From: an uncultured Duncaniella sp.
GTDB lineage: Bacteria > Bacteroidota > Bacteroidia > Bacteroidales > Muribaculaceae
Length of the DNA: 42,633 nt
Assembly (NCBI GenBank): GCA_910576785.1
Contig: CAJTJG010000023.1
Coordinates: 1 to 42,633 of the forward strand
Reading direction: 5' to 3'
The notes beneath the pieces were generated by a model. It had not been told where the DNA came from, did no database searches, and saw only the letters and a program-made list of their open reading frames with translations. The position numbers and the translations under genes are program-made. This document shows positions 8,139-19,049 of this stretch, piece by piece (the stretch's first letter is position 1; every line of letters begins with the position of its first letter).

Positions 8139-10427
8139 TTATTTCACTGCTATGCGTTGTGTGTGGGTGCCGTTCACATTCACGAGGTAAATGCCGGGCT
8201 GGAGAGATGATGTGTCGATGGTGCAACCGGAGCCGGAGCCTGAAACCGAACATACCTTTATGCCGGCCGGGGTATATAGATTCACACGGAGGTCCACGGT
8301 GCCGTCGAGATATATGTCGTAGAGGCCATTGCCAAGCGGAGTGACAAGCAGACGGCTGTCATCATTGGCAGGACCGCATATGCCGGAGCCGTTGCGTCTT
8401 ATCACTTCCTTGAGGCCTGCGAGTGCGTCGAACTTGCCGGCGCCCCATTGCACTGGATTGCCGGTAGTGCTCACGGCGTCATCCTTGAGCGATGTCTCGG
8501 ATATGATGTCGTTGATCTCGGAGGCAGTGAGAGTCGGATCCGCCTCAAGCCAGAGAGCTATCGCTCCTGACACTACCGGAGTGGCCATGGATGTGCCCAC
8601 GCACTGATGCCATGAATAGTGGCGCCCGTTGGCGGTGTAGTCGGCCTGGATATAATCCTTGCCGGCGCCGGCAGCCTGAAGGAAATATTCGTTGGACGAG
8701 GATATCACCGTGGCTCCGGGGGCGCATACGGTAGGGAGTTTGCGCCCGTCGATGAGAGTGCCGTAGGAGGAGAAGGCCGAGATCTCGCCCGTGGGTACCG
8801 CGCCGGCCTCGTAGCCGTACACACCGCCGTCGAGCGATGTCCACTGTTCGCGTACGTTGTACGATCCCACAACCACGATGTCATTGCCTGTGGCCAGATC
8901 GTTGATGGTGCCGTCATAGCCGCCGTCGGTGAATCCCTCCATGCCGAGCGACGAGAGTCCGTTGAACTGGCCGTCGCCATACACGTCGATGCGCTGGCCG
9001 GCTTTTCCGGTGATCTCGAAGCCGAGCACATAGTTGCCGTCGGCGTTGCTGCCGGTGGTTTTGTCCCAGAGCATACAGTCGATCACGGCATAATAGCGTC
9101 CGGAAGCACTCTCATATTGCGCTCCGATACCTACATAACCGTTGAACCACTTGGCGAGCTGGGGCGATATTACATCAGATTCGTCGGATTGATAACCTGC
9201 CTCGGTGACCCAGTATTTCGCGTTGCCGTCGGTGGCCGGAAGAGGCATGCGCATGGCCACGGCTCCGCGGCTGCGGTTGACCACAACGGCCTGTATGTCA
9301 AACTGGTCCTCTGTGTCGGAATAGACATACGTCTGTCCGGCACGCACGTTGGGATACTCCTCGACCGGCTCGGAGAGGGTGAAGCATGAACGCAATGTCC
9401 TGTCATCCTCGGTCATGGTCTTGGTGATGGCTATGGGCAGATTGCCCTCATTGCCTGCCGCGATGCAGACCACCACACGATCCAGTGCCGATATCTTGTC
9501 GATATACTGGCATAGGGCTGAGGTGCCGTCGTGGGGGCCGACGTTGCTGCCGAGCGAGAGATTTATCACAGCCGGCTCTTTTTTGTAATAGGCGTAGTTG
9601 AGAATGGTCTCTATGCCCATGGCCACGTAGTAGTCGCTCGAGGCTCCCGAGGCAAGGGCGATGTCGGAGTCGTAGGCTATGCCGTAGTAGGGGTTGTCAA
9701 CCTCCTTGACTGTTGAGGAGAGACCATTGCGCACGGCCATGTTGATTTTACCGCGGTATCCGCCGGCCATTATGCCGAGGGTGTGGGTGCCGTGAAATGT
9801 CTCGTCGCTCTCCGTGTCGATCTCGGGAATGATGTCGGGGCCGACTATCTGTTCCACCTTCTCGCCCGACTGTGTGGGACGATAGTAGCAGAAGTTGCTG
9901 ATGCGCGACACTCCGTCGGAGTTGAGGAAATTGAGATGATTTGGATCGAAACCACCGTCCACTATGCCAGCCACGACACCTTTGCCGGTATATGCCTGAG
10001 GCAGATCCGTGCCTGAGTGGATCTCGTCGATATGTGATAGCTGGCGCACGCGGTCCATCTTGAGGTTGACCGGCGACTCGAGGGTGATACGTTCCACGGC
10101 GTCCATAGCTTCGACCGCCGGGAGGAGTGAGGCGTCGAATTCGGCCAGGACCGAACCTCCGCGCGATGAATTGATCGTCACACCTGCGGCTGCGAGTTCT
10201 GCTGTGTCATGGCCCGGTGCGATGGTGATGAATGCACGCAGAAGATTGGTCTTTTCCCGGGTGGATTCCCGCACCGGCGCTTTAACGTGGCCTTGTGCAT
10301 CGCGGGTCATCATCATCCCTGACGTTATTCCTCTGAGTCGGGCACGGCTGCCGGCATCGAGTTTGTCAGTTGCCGATGCTGAGCCTATCGCCGCTGAGAT
10401 CAGTACTATTGTCAGTGTTTTACTCAT
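8139..10427 (-). CDS. secreted subtilisin-like serine protease (S8 family)
   Basis: Endopeptidase predicted to be exported. From the ATG at 10427 it has 762 residues, with a signal peptide (about 1-20). A propeptide-like region lies at about 60-120. The S8 triad is Asp157 (AGIVDGGFDPNH), His212 (FHGTHTLGIMAGG) and Ser613 (VGTSMATPVVSGA), with the oxyanion Asn326 in AAGNEG. A long insertion sits between the Asn and Ser blocks (about 345-515). The C-terminus (about 690-762: LYDIYLDG, VNLYTPAGIKV, LQPGIYLVN, RIAVK) is a type IX secretion sorting-type domain. The longer frame to 10499 was rejected because it adds a charged leader before the signal peptide. It lies upstream of, and is likely co-transcribed with, the LRR protein. 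Confidence 0.92.
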   Translation of the reverse strand: MSKTLTIVLISAAIGSASATDKLDAGSRARLRGITSGMMMTRDAQGHVKAPVRESTREKTNLLRAFITIAPGHDTAELAAAGVTINSSRGGSVLAEFDASLLPAVEAMDAVERITLESPVNLKMDRVRQLSHIDEIHSGTDLPQAYTGKGVVAGIVDGGFDPNHLNFLNSDGVSRISNFCYYRPTQSGEKVEQIVGPDIIPEIDTESDETFHGTHTLGIMAGGYRGKINMAVRNGLSSTVKEVDNPYYGIAYDSDIALASGASSDYYVAMGIETILNYAYYKKEPAVINLSLGSNVGPHDGTSALCQYIDKISALDRVVVCIAAGNEGNLPIAITKTMTEDDRTLRSCFTLSEPVEEYPNVRAGQTYVYSDTEDQFDIQAVVVNRSRGAVAMRMPLPATDGNAKYWVTEAGYQSDESDVISPQLAKWFNGYVGIGAQYESASGRYYAVIDCMLWDKTTGSNADGNYVLGFEITGKAGQRIDVYGDGQFNGLSSLGMEGFTDGGYDGTINDLATGNDIVVVGSYNVREQWTSLDGGVYGYEAGAVPTGEISAFSSYGTLIDGRKLPTVCAPGATVISSSNEYFLQAAGAGKDYIQADYTANGRHYSWHQCVGTSMATPVVSGAIALWLEADPTLTASEINDIISETSLKDDAVSTTGNPVQWGAGKFDALAGLKEVIRRNGSGICGPANDDSRLLVTPLGNGLYDIYLDGTVDLRVNLYTPAGIKVCSVSGSGSGCTIDTSSLQPGIYLVNVNGTHTQRIAVK

Positions 10428-10500
10428 TTGTTTATATCTGTATATTCTGTGTATTGAATTTTGGAAAGATTGTATGCTGTTCAGAGATCTTTCTAACATT

Positions 10501-10548
10501 CATACCCACCGTGCTCCATATTGAACTGCATGGTGCGCGGTGGGTGTG
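10501..10548 (-). terminator. hairpin downstream of the 705-residue protein gene
   Basis: CATACCCACCG (10501-10511) pairs with CGGTGGGTGTG (10538-10548) with one wobble pair. It lies just after the stop of the upstream minus-strand gene and before the protease gene. No strong U-tract follows, so it may attenuate or stabilise a 3' end rather than terminate fully. Confidence 0.5.
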
Positions 10549-10582
10549 AATATTAAAGGTAAATAGGATTGTTGTCTGATTC

Positions 10583-12700
10583 TCAGCGTACGGCGATCTT
10601 CTTGTTGCCTACGATGTAGAGACCTGCGGGGAGGGCCTTGATGTCGTCGGCGGTGGCAGCACGCTTCACGAGGATGCCCTGCATGTTGTAGACATCATTG
10701 CATGTGTTCTTGCCTGAGAGGATGTCGTGGATGCTGTTCTGCTCCTTCTTGGTGATGGTGATGTTGACAGGCTCCTGCACGTAGAGGGCGGGACAGCCGT
10801 AAGTCTCGTCGACGGGTACTTCCACACCGTTGGACTTGATATCGATCTCGGTATCGCCCATGTAGCTGAACATGATGATGGTGCCGGGGAGCACTGTGAA
10901 CTGTCCGCTTTCCTCTACGAAATTGTAGAAGTCATGTATGATGGCGCAGTCCTTGATGCCGTCCTCGATCTCAACTTTGACGGGGTAGGGTGCCACGGGT
11001 TCGGGATAGATCTTGATGATGTCGCCCTCCTCGTAGTTGCGGAGATCCTCATATGTACCGTAGGTCGGGGTGATGACGTTGCCGTTGAGATATACGGTCA
11101 TGTTGGGGCCGGAGTATGCGCCGATGGTGAAGGGCTTGTCGCTCTCGGCAAACTCAAAGAAGTTGTAGCCTTCCTTGAGGGCCATTTCCGAACGTGTGTC
11201 GGTGTACTGACCGAGGGTAAGGTTGGTGGACAGCCACTCGGCTGGTGCAAGATAGATTGTACCGGTGAAAGGACGGATGAACTTCTCGGAGGTCACTGTG
11301 ATGGTCTGAGTCTCGGTGATGCGGATGTTGGTACGGTTGTTGGTGAGGTCGCCCATCTTGTCGCTCTCCACCTTCGTGATCACATATCCGTTGGCCGGAA
11401 GAATGCGCAGGGGGGTATAGTCGCCATCCACAACCTCGAGTTCGGTGCTTGTGCCGGTGAGGGTCTGCGGGTTGTTGTAGCCGTACTCCACCTGGATCTG
11501 TTCAGGATCGTTGCATACGAGAGTGTACTTGATGGTGGCTTTCTTAGTGGCTGTGATGTTGAACTCATAGCCGTCCTCGTTCTTGACGGTGGTCGAGTAT
11601 GACCATGTGCTGGCGTTCTCGCCGTTGACGGTCACAGCCGAGATATTGAAGAGGTTGCTGTATGCTACAGAGAGGTTGGAACCGAGTTTGACGGTGAAAT
11701 TGTCCTTGCTCCACTCAGATGCGGGAACGGCCTCATCATTCACCATGACTGCGGAGATAGCAGCCTCGGTACCTTCGTTGACAAAGTTGAATTTGACGGG
11801 CACGTCCTTGTCGGGGAATTCTGTGTAGATGACGATCTCATCACCGTTCTGTGGTTCAACAGACCAGCTTGATCCCTGCGGGGCAACTGTGTTGCCGTTG
11901 AGGGTAACCTTGTAGAGGCTTATGCTGTAGTTGGCTGAGGAGATGGTGAAGGGAACCTCGGTCTTGGGGTCATACCATACCTCGTTGGTGCCGTCGGTGA
12001 GAGTGACGGAGCCGGTCATATTGCGCTGCAATGCCACCTTGGAAACATCGCCGTCAACGGTGACAGTGACAAAGTCGGTGCGCGACTTGGAGAGATCCAC
12101 AGCCTCGACGGTGTATACATTTTCACCGCTCTTGAGGTTGTAGGTGTTGATATATGCAGTCTGCATGAGGCTCCAGAGCTCTTCGCCGCCGTTGGGATTG
12201 ATAATGGAGGACAGCATATAGTTCTCCTTGGCGTATACATAGATGGATGAGTACAACTCGGGTTCAACTATCCGCCATGCGCCATCCACCTGCTGCTCGG
12301 CGCCATACTCCTGCTCCATATATGTCATGTAGACGGTCTCGGGATCGGCTTTTATCACAAGGATGGTGGGTTCTTTCTCTGCGGTGGTGATGGTGTATAT
12401 CTCACCGTCGTTGAATTCGCTGGAGTACAGATTGAAATATGTCTCGCCGAAACTGCAAGTGGTGTTCTCGGTGTCGACCATATTTTTGATGATGAATCCC
12501 TGGTTGGCCTCGCCACGTATGGAGCTGTAGCCCTCTACCGTGATGGTCAAGGAGTTGTCCGCTCCCCATGTAGCTACCTGATAGGTGTTGGGGTCATAGA
12601 CTGACACAGCATCAGGATTGTCAATCTTGAAGGTGACAGACTTTGCAAATGCGAGGATACACACGAGGAGCATCCACAGTACTGTGTAAAATCTTTTCAT
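10583..12700 (-). CDS. secreted beta-rich surface protein with sorting-type C-terminus
   Basis: 705 residues. It has a clear signal peptide (MKRFYTVLWMLLVCILAFA). The body is beta-strand-like, with repeated short segments such as ITVTSEKF, VYLNGNVITPTYG and VTLNGNTVAPQGSSW, suggesting tandem immunoglobulin-like or carbohydrate-binding-like folds; I cannot name a family. The C-terminus (NDVYNMQGILVKRA, LPAGLYIVGNKKIAVR) matches the short Bacteroidales type IX sorting-like tail and resembles the ends of the two genes downstream. A consensus promoter lies 38-69 bases upstream of the ATG. The function is unknown; adhesion or ligand binding is only inferred from architecture. Confidence 0.82.
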   Translation of the reverse strand: MKRFYTVLWMLLVCILAFAKSVTFKIDNPDAVSVYDPNTYQVATWGADNSLTITVEGYSSIRGEANQGFIIKNMVDTENTTCSFGETYFNLYSSEFNDGEIYTITTAEKEPTILVIKADPETVYMTYMEQEYGAEQQVDGAWRIVEPELYSSIYVYAKENYMLSSIINPNGGEELWSLMQTAYINTYNLKSGENVYTVEAVDLSKSRTDFVTVTVDGDVSKVALQRNMTGSVTLTDGTNEVWYDPKTEVPFTISSANYSISLYKVTLNGNTVAPQGSSWSVEPQNGDEIVIYTEFPDKDVPVKFNFVNEGTEAAISAVMVNDEAVPASEWSKDNFTVKLGSNLSVAYSNLFNISAVTVNGENASTWSYSTTVKNEDGYEFNITATKKATIKYTLVCNDPEQIQVEYGYNNPQTLTGTSTELEVVDGDYTPLRILPANGYVITKVESDKMGDLTNNRTNIRITETQTITVTSEKFIRPFTGTIYLAPAEWLSTNLTLGQYTDTRSEMALKEGYNFFEFAESDKPFTIGAYSGPNMTVYLNGNVITPTYGTYEDLRNYEEGDIIKIYPEPVAPYPVKVEIEDGIKDCAIIHDFYNFVEESGQFTVLPGTIIMFSYMGDTEIDIKSNGVEVPVDETYGCPALYVQEPVNITITKKEQNSIHDILSGKNTCNDVYNMQGILVKRAATADDIKALPAGLYIVGNKKIAVR

Positions 12701-12737
12701 TGGCTTTGGTGTTGGTTAAATTTTTTACTTACGGCTG

Positions 12738-12769
12738 CAAAAATAGATAAAAAATAAATATTCAACAAA
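12738..12769 (-). promoter_or_regulatory. promoter of the 705-residue surface protein gene
   Basis: Read on the minus strand, TTTG (12766-12769), a 20-base spacer and TATTTTTG (12738-12745) fit the Bacteroidetes consensus exactly. The predicted leader before the ATG at 12700 is about 33 bases. Confidence 0.78.
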
Positions 12770-12825
12770 TAAATTATTAAAATTCGTTATAATTTCCTAT
12801 TGCAAATGTATAATTTTTTAAGAAA

Positions 12826-12857
12826 AATCAGCCTCTGGGGTATCTGAGAGGCCGATT
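12826..12857 (-). terminator. leftward-facing terminator-like hairpin without an obvious gene
   Basis: AATCaGCCTCT (12826-12836) pairs with AGAGGCcGATT (12847-12857) with one mismatch around a 10-base loop. On the minus strand the hairpin is followed by a U-rich stretch (TGATTTTTCTT). No minus-strand gene precedes it, so it could end an undetected small RNA or insulate the two promoters. Confidence 0.42.
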
Positions 12858-12939
12858 CCTGACAAAATCCGGTATGCTGTTGCGGAGGGTTGCGGGTGTT
12901 ATGAATTATTAAAATAATTACTGAAAAATTTCTTTAAAT

Positions 12940-12971
12940 TTTGTTCAGCCCGAGTATTTGCACTATCTTTG
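12940..12971 (+). promoter_or_regulatory. frdCAB promoter
   Basis: TTTG (12940-12943), a 20-base spacer and TATCTTTG (12964-12971) match the consensus perfectly. Transcription would start near 12976, leaving a leader of about 95 bases before frdC. Confidence 0.82.
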
Positions 12972-13070
12972 CAAAGAAATATGCGCTTGTCCAATCAACC
13001 ATAGTTTCCACCTTATATAAAATAAGTACAATTCACTCAAATATCACTTTAATCAATTATCCGAACTACT

Positions 13071-13931
13071 ATGTGGTTAACATGCTCATCTATAGGACGG
13101 AAGCTCGTGATGGCAGTCACGGGCGTATGCCTTGTCCTATTCATCACGTTTCACTGCCTGATGAACGGTGTCGCACTCTTCTGGCCTCAGGGCTACAACG
13201 CCGTCTGTGAGTTCCTCGGCGCCAACTGGTATGCGCTTGTCGCAACTGTAGGCCTCGCCGCGCTCTTCATCATCCATATCATCTACGCACTGTGGCTTAC
13301 GGTGCAGAACCGCAAAGCCCGTGGCGCCGACCGCTACAATGTGGTCACCAAGCCCGCAGAGGTTGAATGGGCATCTCAGAACATGCTTGTGCTCGGTATC
13401 GTAGTGCTCGCATTCCTCGTTGTCCACATGATCCAGTTCTGGGCTAAGATGCAGCTCGCCGAGATACTCGGTTGCGAGCACATCCATGAGGGTGTAGAGG
13501 TAGCTCCCGCCGCCGGTACACTCTTCATCCAGATCGCTTTCTCGCAGATCTGGACCCCCATCGTCTACATCATCGGTTTCATAGCTCTGTGGTTCCACAT
13601 GAACCATGGTTTCTGGTCCATGTTCCAGTCCTGCGGATGGAACGGTCAGACATGGCTTCCCCGTCTGCGCAAGATCGCTTGCTGGTGGACTACCCTTGTA
13701 GTTGCTCTCTTCATCGCCGAGGCAGTAGTGTTCACCGTGCGTGCCAACACTTCCGACTTTGCAAAGCAGTACAGTGAATACAATGAATGGAAGTCGGCAG
13801 AGGGTCTTCTCTCTACCGATGTGAACAACGCCGGATTTCCCTTCACCCGTCCCTGCGCCGCTCCTTGCGACAACGCTCCCTGCGAGAATGCTCCCCAGTG
13901 TGGCGAATGCGAGACATGCCCCGGTGAATAA
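13071..13931 (+). CDS. frdC: fumarate reductase / succinate dehydrogenase cytochrome b subunit
   Basis: Membrane anchor that binds two b-type haems and exchanges electrons between quinone and the FrdAB catalytic pair. It has five membrane segments, with likely haem ligands His28, His69, His119 and His177, in the spacing of the Wolinella-type dihaem family. The start MWLTCSSIGRKLVMAVTG matches the usual N-terminus. At 286 residues it is longer than I would expect. The extra length is a hydrophilic tail (about 255-286) with six cysteines at 262, 266, 271, 277, 280 and 283 among Pro, Asn and Glu, which is unusual for this family. It is the first gene of frdCAB. Confidence 0.95.
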   Translation: MWLTCSSIGRKLVMAVTGVCLVLFITFHCLMNGVALFWPQGYNAVCEFLGANWYALVATVGLAALFIIHIIYALWLTVQNRKARGADRYNVVTKPAEVEWASQNMLVLGIVVLAFLVVHMIQFWAKMQLAEILGCEHIHEGVEVAPAAGTLFIQIAFSQIWTPIVYIIGFIALWFHMNHGFWSMFQSCGWNGQTWLPRLRKIACWWTTLVVALFIAEAVVFTVRANTSDFAKQYSEYNEWKSAEGLLSTDVNNAGFPFTRPCAAPCDNAPCENAPQCGECETCPGE

Positions 13932-13976
13932 TCATTTCCCCCACCATTTTTCAAACATCTAACAATCTACTACGAA

Positions 13977-16004
<2,028 letters not shown>

Positions 16005-16037
16005 TCAACACCCCGACTTTCTAAACTGAACACAACA

Positions 16038-16793
16038 ATGGAACATACTATAAATGTAAACCTCAAGATTTGGCGTCAACGTAGTCCGAAAGAGCCCGGG
16101 GCGTTCAAGATGTACCGCGTGGAGAATGTCTCCACCGGCTCAAGCTTCCTCGAGATGCTCGACATGCTCAACCAGCAGCTCGTGGACAAGAACGAGGAGC
16201 CTGTGGTATTTGACAGCGACTGCCGTGAAGGCATCTGCGGCATGTGCTCGCTCTACATCAACGGTCATCCCCACGGTCCCGTGCAGGGCATCACCACCTG
16301 CCAGCTCCACATGCGCAAGTTCAACAATGAGGACACCATCACCATCGAGCCCTGGCGCTCGGCCGCATTCCCCGTGATCCGCGACCTTATGGTGAACCGC
16401 AACGCCTTCGACCAGATCCAGCAGGCCGGCGGCTATGTGTCGTTCAACTGCGGTGGCGCTCCCGACGCAAACAATCTTCCCATCTCCAAGGAGGTTGCCG
16501 ACGTGGCCATGGACTCCGCTACATGTATCGGCTGCGGTGCATGTGTGGCTGCCTGCAAGAATGGCTCCGCAATGCTCTTCGTGGGTGCCAAGGTGAGCCA
16601 GTTCGCACTCCTGCCCCAGGGTCAGGTGGAGCGTGCCCGCCGTGCCCGCGCCATGGTCAGGAAGATGGACGAGCTCGGATTCGGCAACTGCACCAACACC
16701 GGTGCCTGCGCCGCCGAATGTCCCAAGAACATTTCGCTGAGCAACATCGCCCGTCTCAACCGCGAGTTCATCAAGGCCAAGATCGCCGATTGA
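16038..16793 (+). CDS. frdB: fumarate reductase / succinate dehydrogenase iron-sulfur subunit
   Basis: Carries electrons between FrdC and the FrdA flavin. It has 251 residues. A [2Fe-2S] ferredoxin-like N-terminal domain is marked by Cys62, Cys67 and Cys70 (DCREGICGMC) plus Cys88. The C-terminal domain has ATCIGCGACVAACKN (Cys163, 166, 169, 173) and NCTNTGACAAECPK (Cys218, 224, 228), enough for the [4Fe-4S] and [3Fe-4S] centres. It is the last gene of frdCAB, followed by a hairpin at 16817-16856. Confidence 0.97.
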   Translation: MEHTINVNLKIWRQRSPKEPGAFKMYRVENVSTGSSFLEMLDMLNQQLVDKNEEPVVFDSDCREGICGMCSLYINGHPHGPVQGITTCQLHMRKFNNEDTITIEPWRSAAFPVIRDLMVNRNAFDQIQQAGGYVSFNCGGAPDANNLPISKEVADVAMDSATCIGCGACVAACKNGSAMLFVGAKVSQFALLPQGQVERARRARAMVRKMDELGFGNCTNTGACAAECPKNISLSNIARLNREFIKAKIAD

Positions 16794-16816
16794 TCCTGAC
16801 CTGAACCATAACTGAA

Positions 16817-16856
16817 AGAGAGGATGTGCCCTGTCCATGCAGAGCACATCCTCTCT
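16817..16856 (+). terminator. hairpin after frdB
   Basis: AGAGAGGATGTGC (16817-16829) is perfectly complementary to GCACATCCTCTCT (16844-16856), with a 14-base loop. The following sequence (TGATATTTG) is only moderately T-rich, so termination may be partial and dus may receive read-through. Confidence 0.65.
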
Positions 16857-16875
16857 TGATATTTGCCAGTCTGAC

Positions 16876-17799
16876 ATGAAGATATTTTCAGCTCCGCTTC
16901 AGGGCTATACAGATCGTGTGTGGCGCGAGGCCCACGCCTCCCTTTTCGGTGCGGTGGATGCATACTTCACGCCGTTCATGAGGGTGGAGAAAGGGGTGGT
17001 GCGTCCGCGTGATGTCCGCGACATAACATGCGGTGAGCGCATGCACTCCATCACAATCCCGCAGATATTGTTCAGGGATATCAACGAGTTCCGCATACTT
17101 ACCGATGCAGCTGTGGCTGCCGGCTATACAGCCGTGGATCTCAACCTCGGGTGTCCGTTCCCCCCGCAGGTCAATCATGGCCGTGGAGCGGCATTGCTGC
17201 GCAACCCATCGCTGCTCGAGGATGTACGCTCCGATATGACCGGGCGATATGGCGCGATACGTTTCTCGGTGAAGATGCGCCTTGGAGTGGACGATGACGC
17301 AGAGTGGAAACAGGTGCTTCCCGTCATCAATGCCATGCCATTGGAGAGCCTCACTGTTCATCCGCGTGTAGCACGCCAGCAGTATGGCGGCGAGCTGCAC
17401 ATGGGGCAGTTCCACAGGCTTATGTCGCGGTCATCGCATCCGGTGGTCTACAACGGCGATATCCTTACCCCTGAGGATTATGCCCGCATTGTTGATGCGG
17501 CACCGTCGCTCCACGGGGTGATGATAGGACGCAGGCTTCTCGGCCGTCCCACGCTTGCGGCGGAGATAACCGGTGGCATGTCTGTCACGCCGGAAGAACG
17601 TCTGGATTCGCTTCTGAAAATGCACACACGCATCTATGATTGCTATTCGGGCGTGCTGTGCGGCGACACCCAGCTCCTCTCCAAGATCAAACCCTACTGG
17701 GATTATGCCCTCGACATCATACCGCGCAAGGCCTACAAGGCTATCCGCAAGTCGTCAGCCGCGGCGTCCTATCTTGAGGCCGTAAGGATGATCGGGTAG
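16876..17799 (+). CDS. tRNA-dihydrouridine synthase
   Basis: FMN enzyme that reduces uridines in the tRNA D-loop. It has 307 residues from ATG 16876 (MKIFSAPLQGYTDRVWRE); the in-frame ATG at 16837 falls inside the frdB hairpin and was not used. The TIM-barrel landmarks are the N-terminal APLQGYTD, the catalytic cysteine in DLNLGCPFPPQV, the phosphate-binding VYNGDI and GVMIGRRLLGRP. Which Dus subclass (A, B or C) it belongs to is not clear from the sequence. It stands alone between frdB and the permease. Confidence 0.93.
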   Translation: MKIFSAPLQGYTDRVWREAHASLFGAVDAYFTPFMRVEKGVVRPRDVRDITCGERMHSITIPQILFRDINEFRILTDAAVAAGYTAVDLNLGCPFPPQVNHGRGAALLRNPSLLEDVRSDMTGRYGAIRFSVKMRLGVDDDAEWKQVLPVINAMPLESLTVHPRVARQQYGGELHMGQFHRLMSRSSHPVVYNGDILTPEDYARIVDAAPSLHGVMIGRRLLGRPTLAAEITGGMSVTPEERLDSLLKMHTRIYDCYSGVLCGDTQLLSKIKPYWDYALDIIPRKAYKAIRKSSAAASYLEAVRMIG

Positions 17800-17891
17800 A
17801 AAAAAAGCGTGGACGGACAGAACATTTTGCCATTCCGGGAGCTTTATATTTATATATAAGGTTTCAACTGTTTATTCATCCCACTGTCTTC

Positions 17892-19007
17892 ATGTCGCGT
17901 CCGTTTACATTTGACCGCGTGAGCCGTATCGTCATCACGGCAGCATGCATATTCGGGTTCATATGGCTCGTCAATGTGCTGCGCAATGTGCTTCTGCCCT
18001 TCTGCCTCGCGTGTCTGATCTCATATTTTCTTGAGCCTCTTGTGGAGTTCTGTCTGAACAGGCTCCATATGCGTTGGCGCATCGTGGCCATCTTCTTCAC
18101 GCTTGGAGGAGTGGCGGCGCTGATAGGACTGTTGTGCTATTTTTTCGTGCCCTCCATTATAAGCGAGATCAACCATATGGAGATACTCCTCCGCGACTAT
18201 ACCGCACGCAATGACTCGCTGCCGCTCATCCCTAAGGAGATCCATGACACCATATCGGCTTACTTCAACAACGATCTGGTGCGGAAACTTCTTGACGGAC
18301 AGCAGTTCGAATCGCTGTTGCGCAAGGGCACCTCGTTGGTGTCGACCAGTGTGGAGTATCTTCTCCATGCTCTCGAATGGTTCCTCACGTTCATCTATGT
18401 GATCTTCATCCTGCTTGACTACAGGTCGCTCATGCGTGGATTCTCGCTCCTGGTCCCGCCGAAGTACAGGCCGCTGTCGCGCAAGCTCGGCGATGATATC
18501 AAGAACAGCATGAACCGTTATTTCCGTGGCCAGGCGTTTCTGGCGCTGTGCGCCGCGGTGTTCTACTGTATAGGCTTCTCCATAGTGGGCATACCTATGT
18601 CCATCGTGCTCGGCATACTTGTGGGTATACTGTATATGATACCTTACTTCCAGTATGTCACCCTCATACCTGTGGCGTTTGTCTGTCTGCTGGAATCCAT
18701 GGGTACCGGTGTCGGTTTCTGGACCATATTCGGCAAGTGCATACTTGTCTATGCCGTCAGCCAATGTATATGCGACTATGTGCTCACGCCCAAGGTGATG
18801 GGCAAGGCCTTGGGGCTCAACCCTGCCATCATATTGCTGTCGCTGTCGGTATGGGGCACGCTTCTGGGCCTGATAGGCATGATCATAGCCTTGCCGCTCA
18901 CCACATTGCTTCTGGCATACTACGAGGAGTACGTGATACGCGGCGGCAAACCGTTGCTCTCGGCGCTGCCATCTGCATCCGGAAGCAAGAAAAACGGCAA
19001 GTCGTAA
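17892..19007 (+). CDS. AI-2E family transporter (PerM/YdiK-like membrane protein)
   Basis: 371-residue polytopic inner-membrane protein. Two N-terminal helices (about 12-50), one at about 60-80, a soluble stretch, then at least four more from about 155 onward fit the family. The closing LSVWGTLLGLIGMIIALPLTTLL is the typical conserved end. Family members have been linked to export of AI-2 or other small solutes, or to sodium/proton exchange; the substrate here cannot be told. The basic tail ends SASGSKKNGKS. Confidence 0.9.
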   Translation: MSRPFTFDRVSRIVITAACIFGFIWLVNVLRNVLLPFCLACLISYFLEPLVEFCLNRLHMRWRIVAIFFTLGGVAALIGLLCYFFVPSIISEINHMEILLRDYTARNDSLPLIPKEIHDTISAYFNNDLVRKLLDGQQFESLLRKGTSLVSTSVEYLLHALEWFLTFIYVIFILLDYRSLMRGFSLLVPPKYRPLSRKLGDDIKNSMNRYFRGQAFLALCAAVFYCIGFSIVGIPMSIVLGILVGILYMIPYFQYVTLIPVAFVCLLESMGTGVGFWTIFGKCILVYAVSQCICDYVLTPKVMGKALGLNPAIILLSLSVWGTLLGLIGMIIALPLTTLLLAYYEEYVIRGGKPLLSALPSASGSKKNGKS

Positions 19008-19015
19008 ATTTTTTG

Positions 19016-19023
19016 TAATTTTG
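19016..19023 (+). promoter_or_regulatory. possible -7 element of the MATE gene
   Basis: TAATTTTG matches TAnnTTTG and lies 27 bases before the ATG at 19050, immediately after the preceding stop. No convincing -33 element is present, so this is a weak call. Confidence 0.38.
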
Positions 19024-19049
19024 TACCCGGAAATTCACGTTTCAAGCCA

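Larger units (their letters stand above)
12701..13070. other. 370-base intergenic region between divergent genes
   Basis: This AT-rich gap holds the minus promoter for the 705-residue protein (12738-12769) and the frdCAB promoter (12940-12971). Between them is a hairpin at 12826-12857 whose U-tract faces left. A second lone -7 match for the minus strand (TACATTTG, plus positions 12803-12810) has no -33 partner. No open frame in it looks coding. Confidence 0.7.

Noticed and set aside
10428..10499. 24-residue extension of the S8 protease
   Set aside because: It would place a charged segment before a good signal peptide starting MSKTLTIVLI.
16876..17799. dus as part of the frd operon
   Set aside because: A 13-bp perfect hairpin lies between them; read-through is possible but the operon is not supported.
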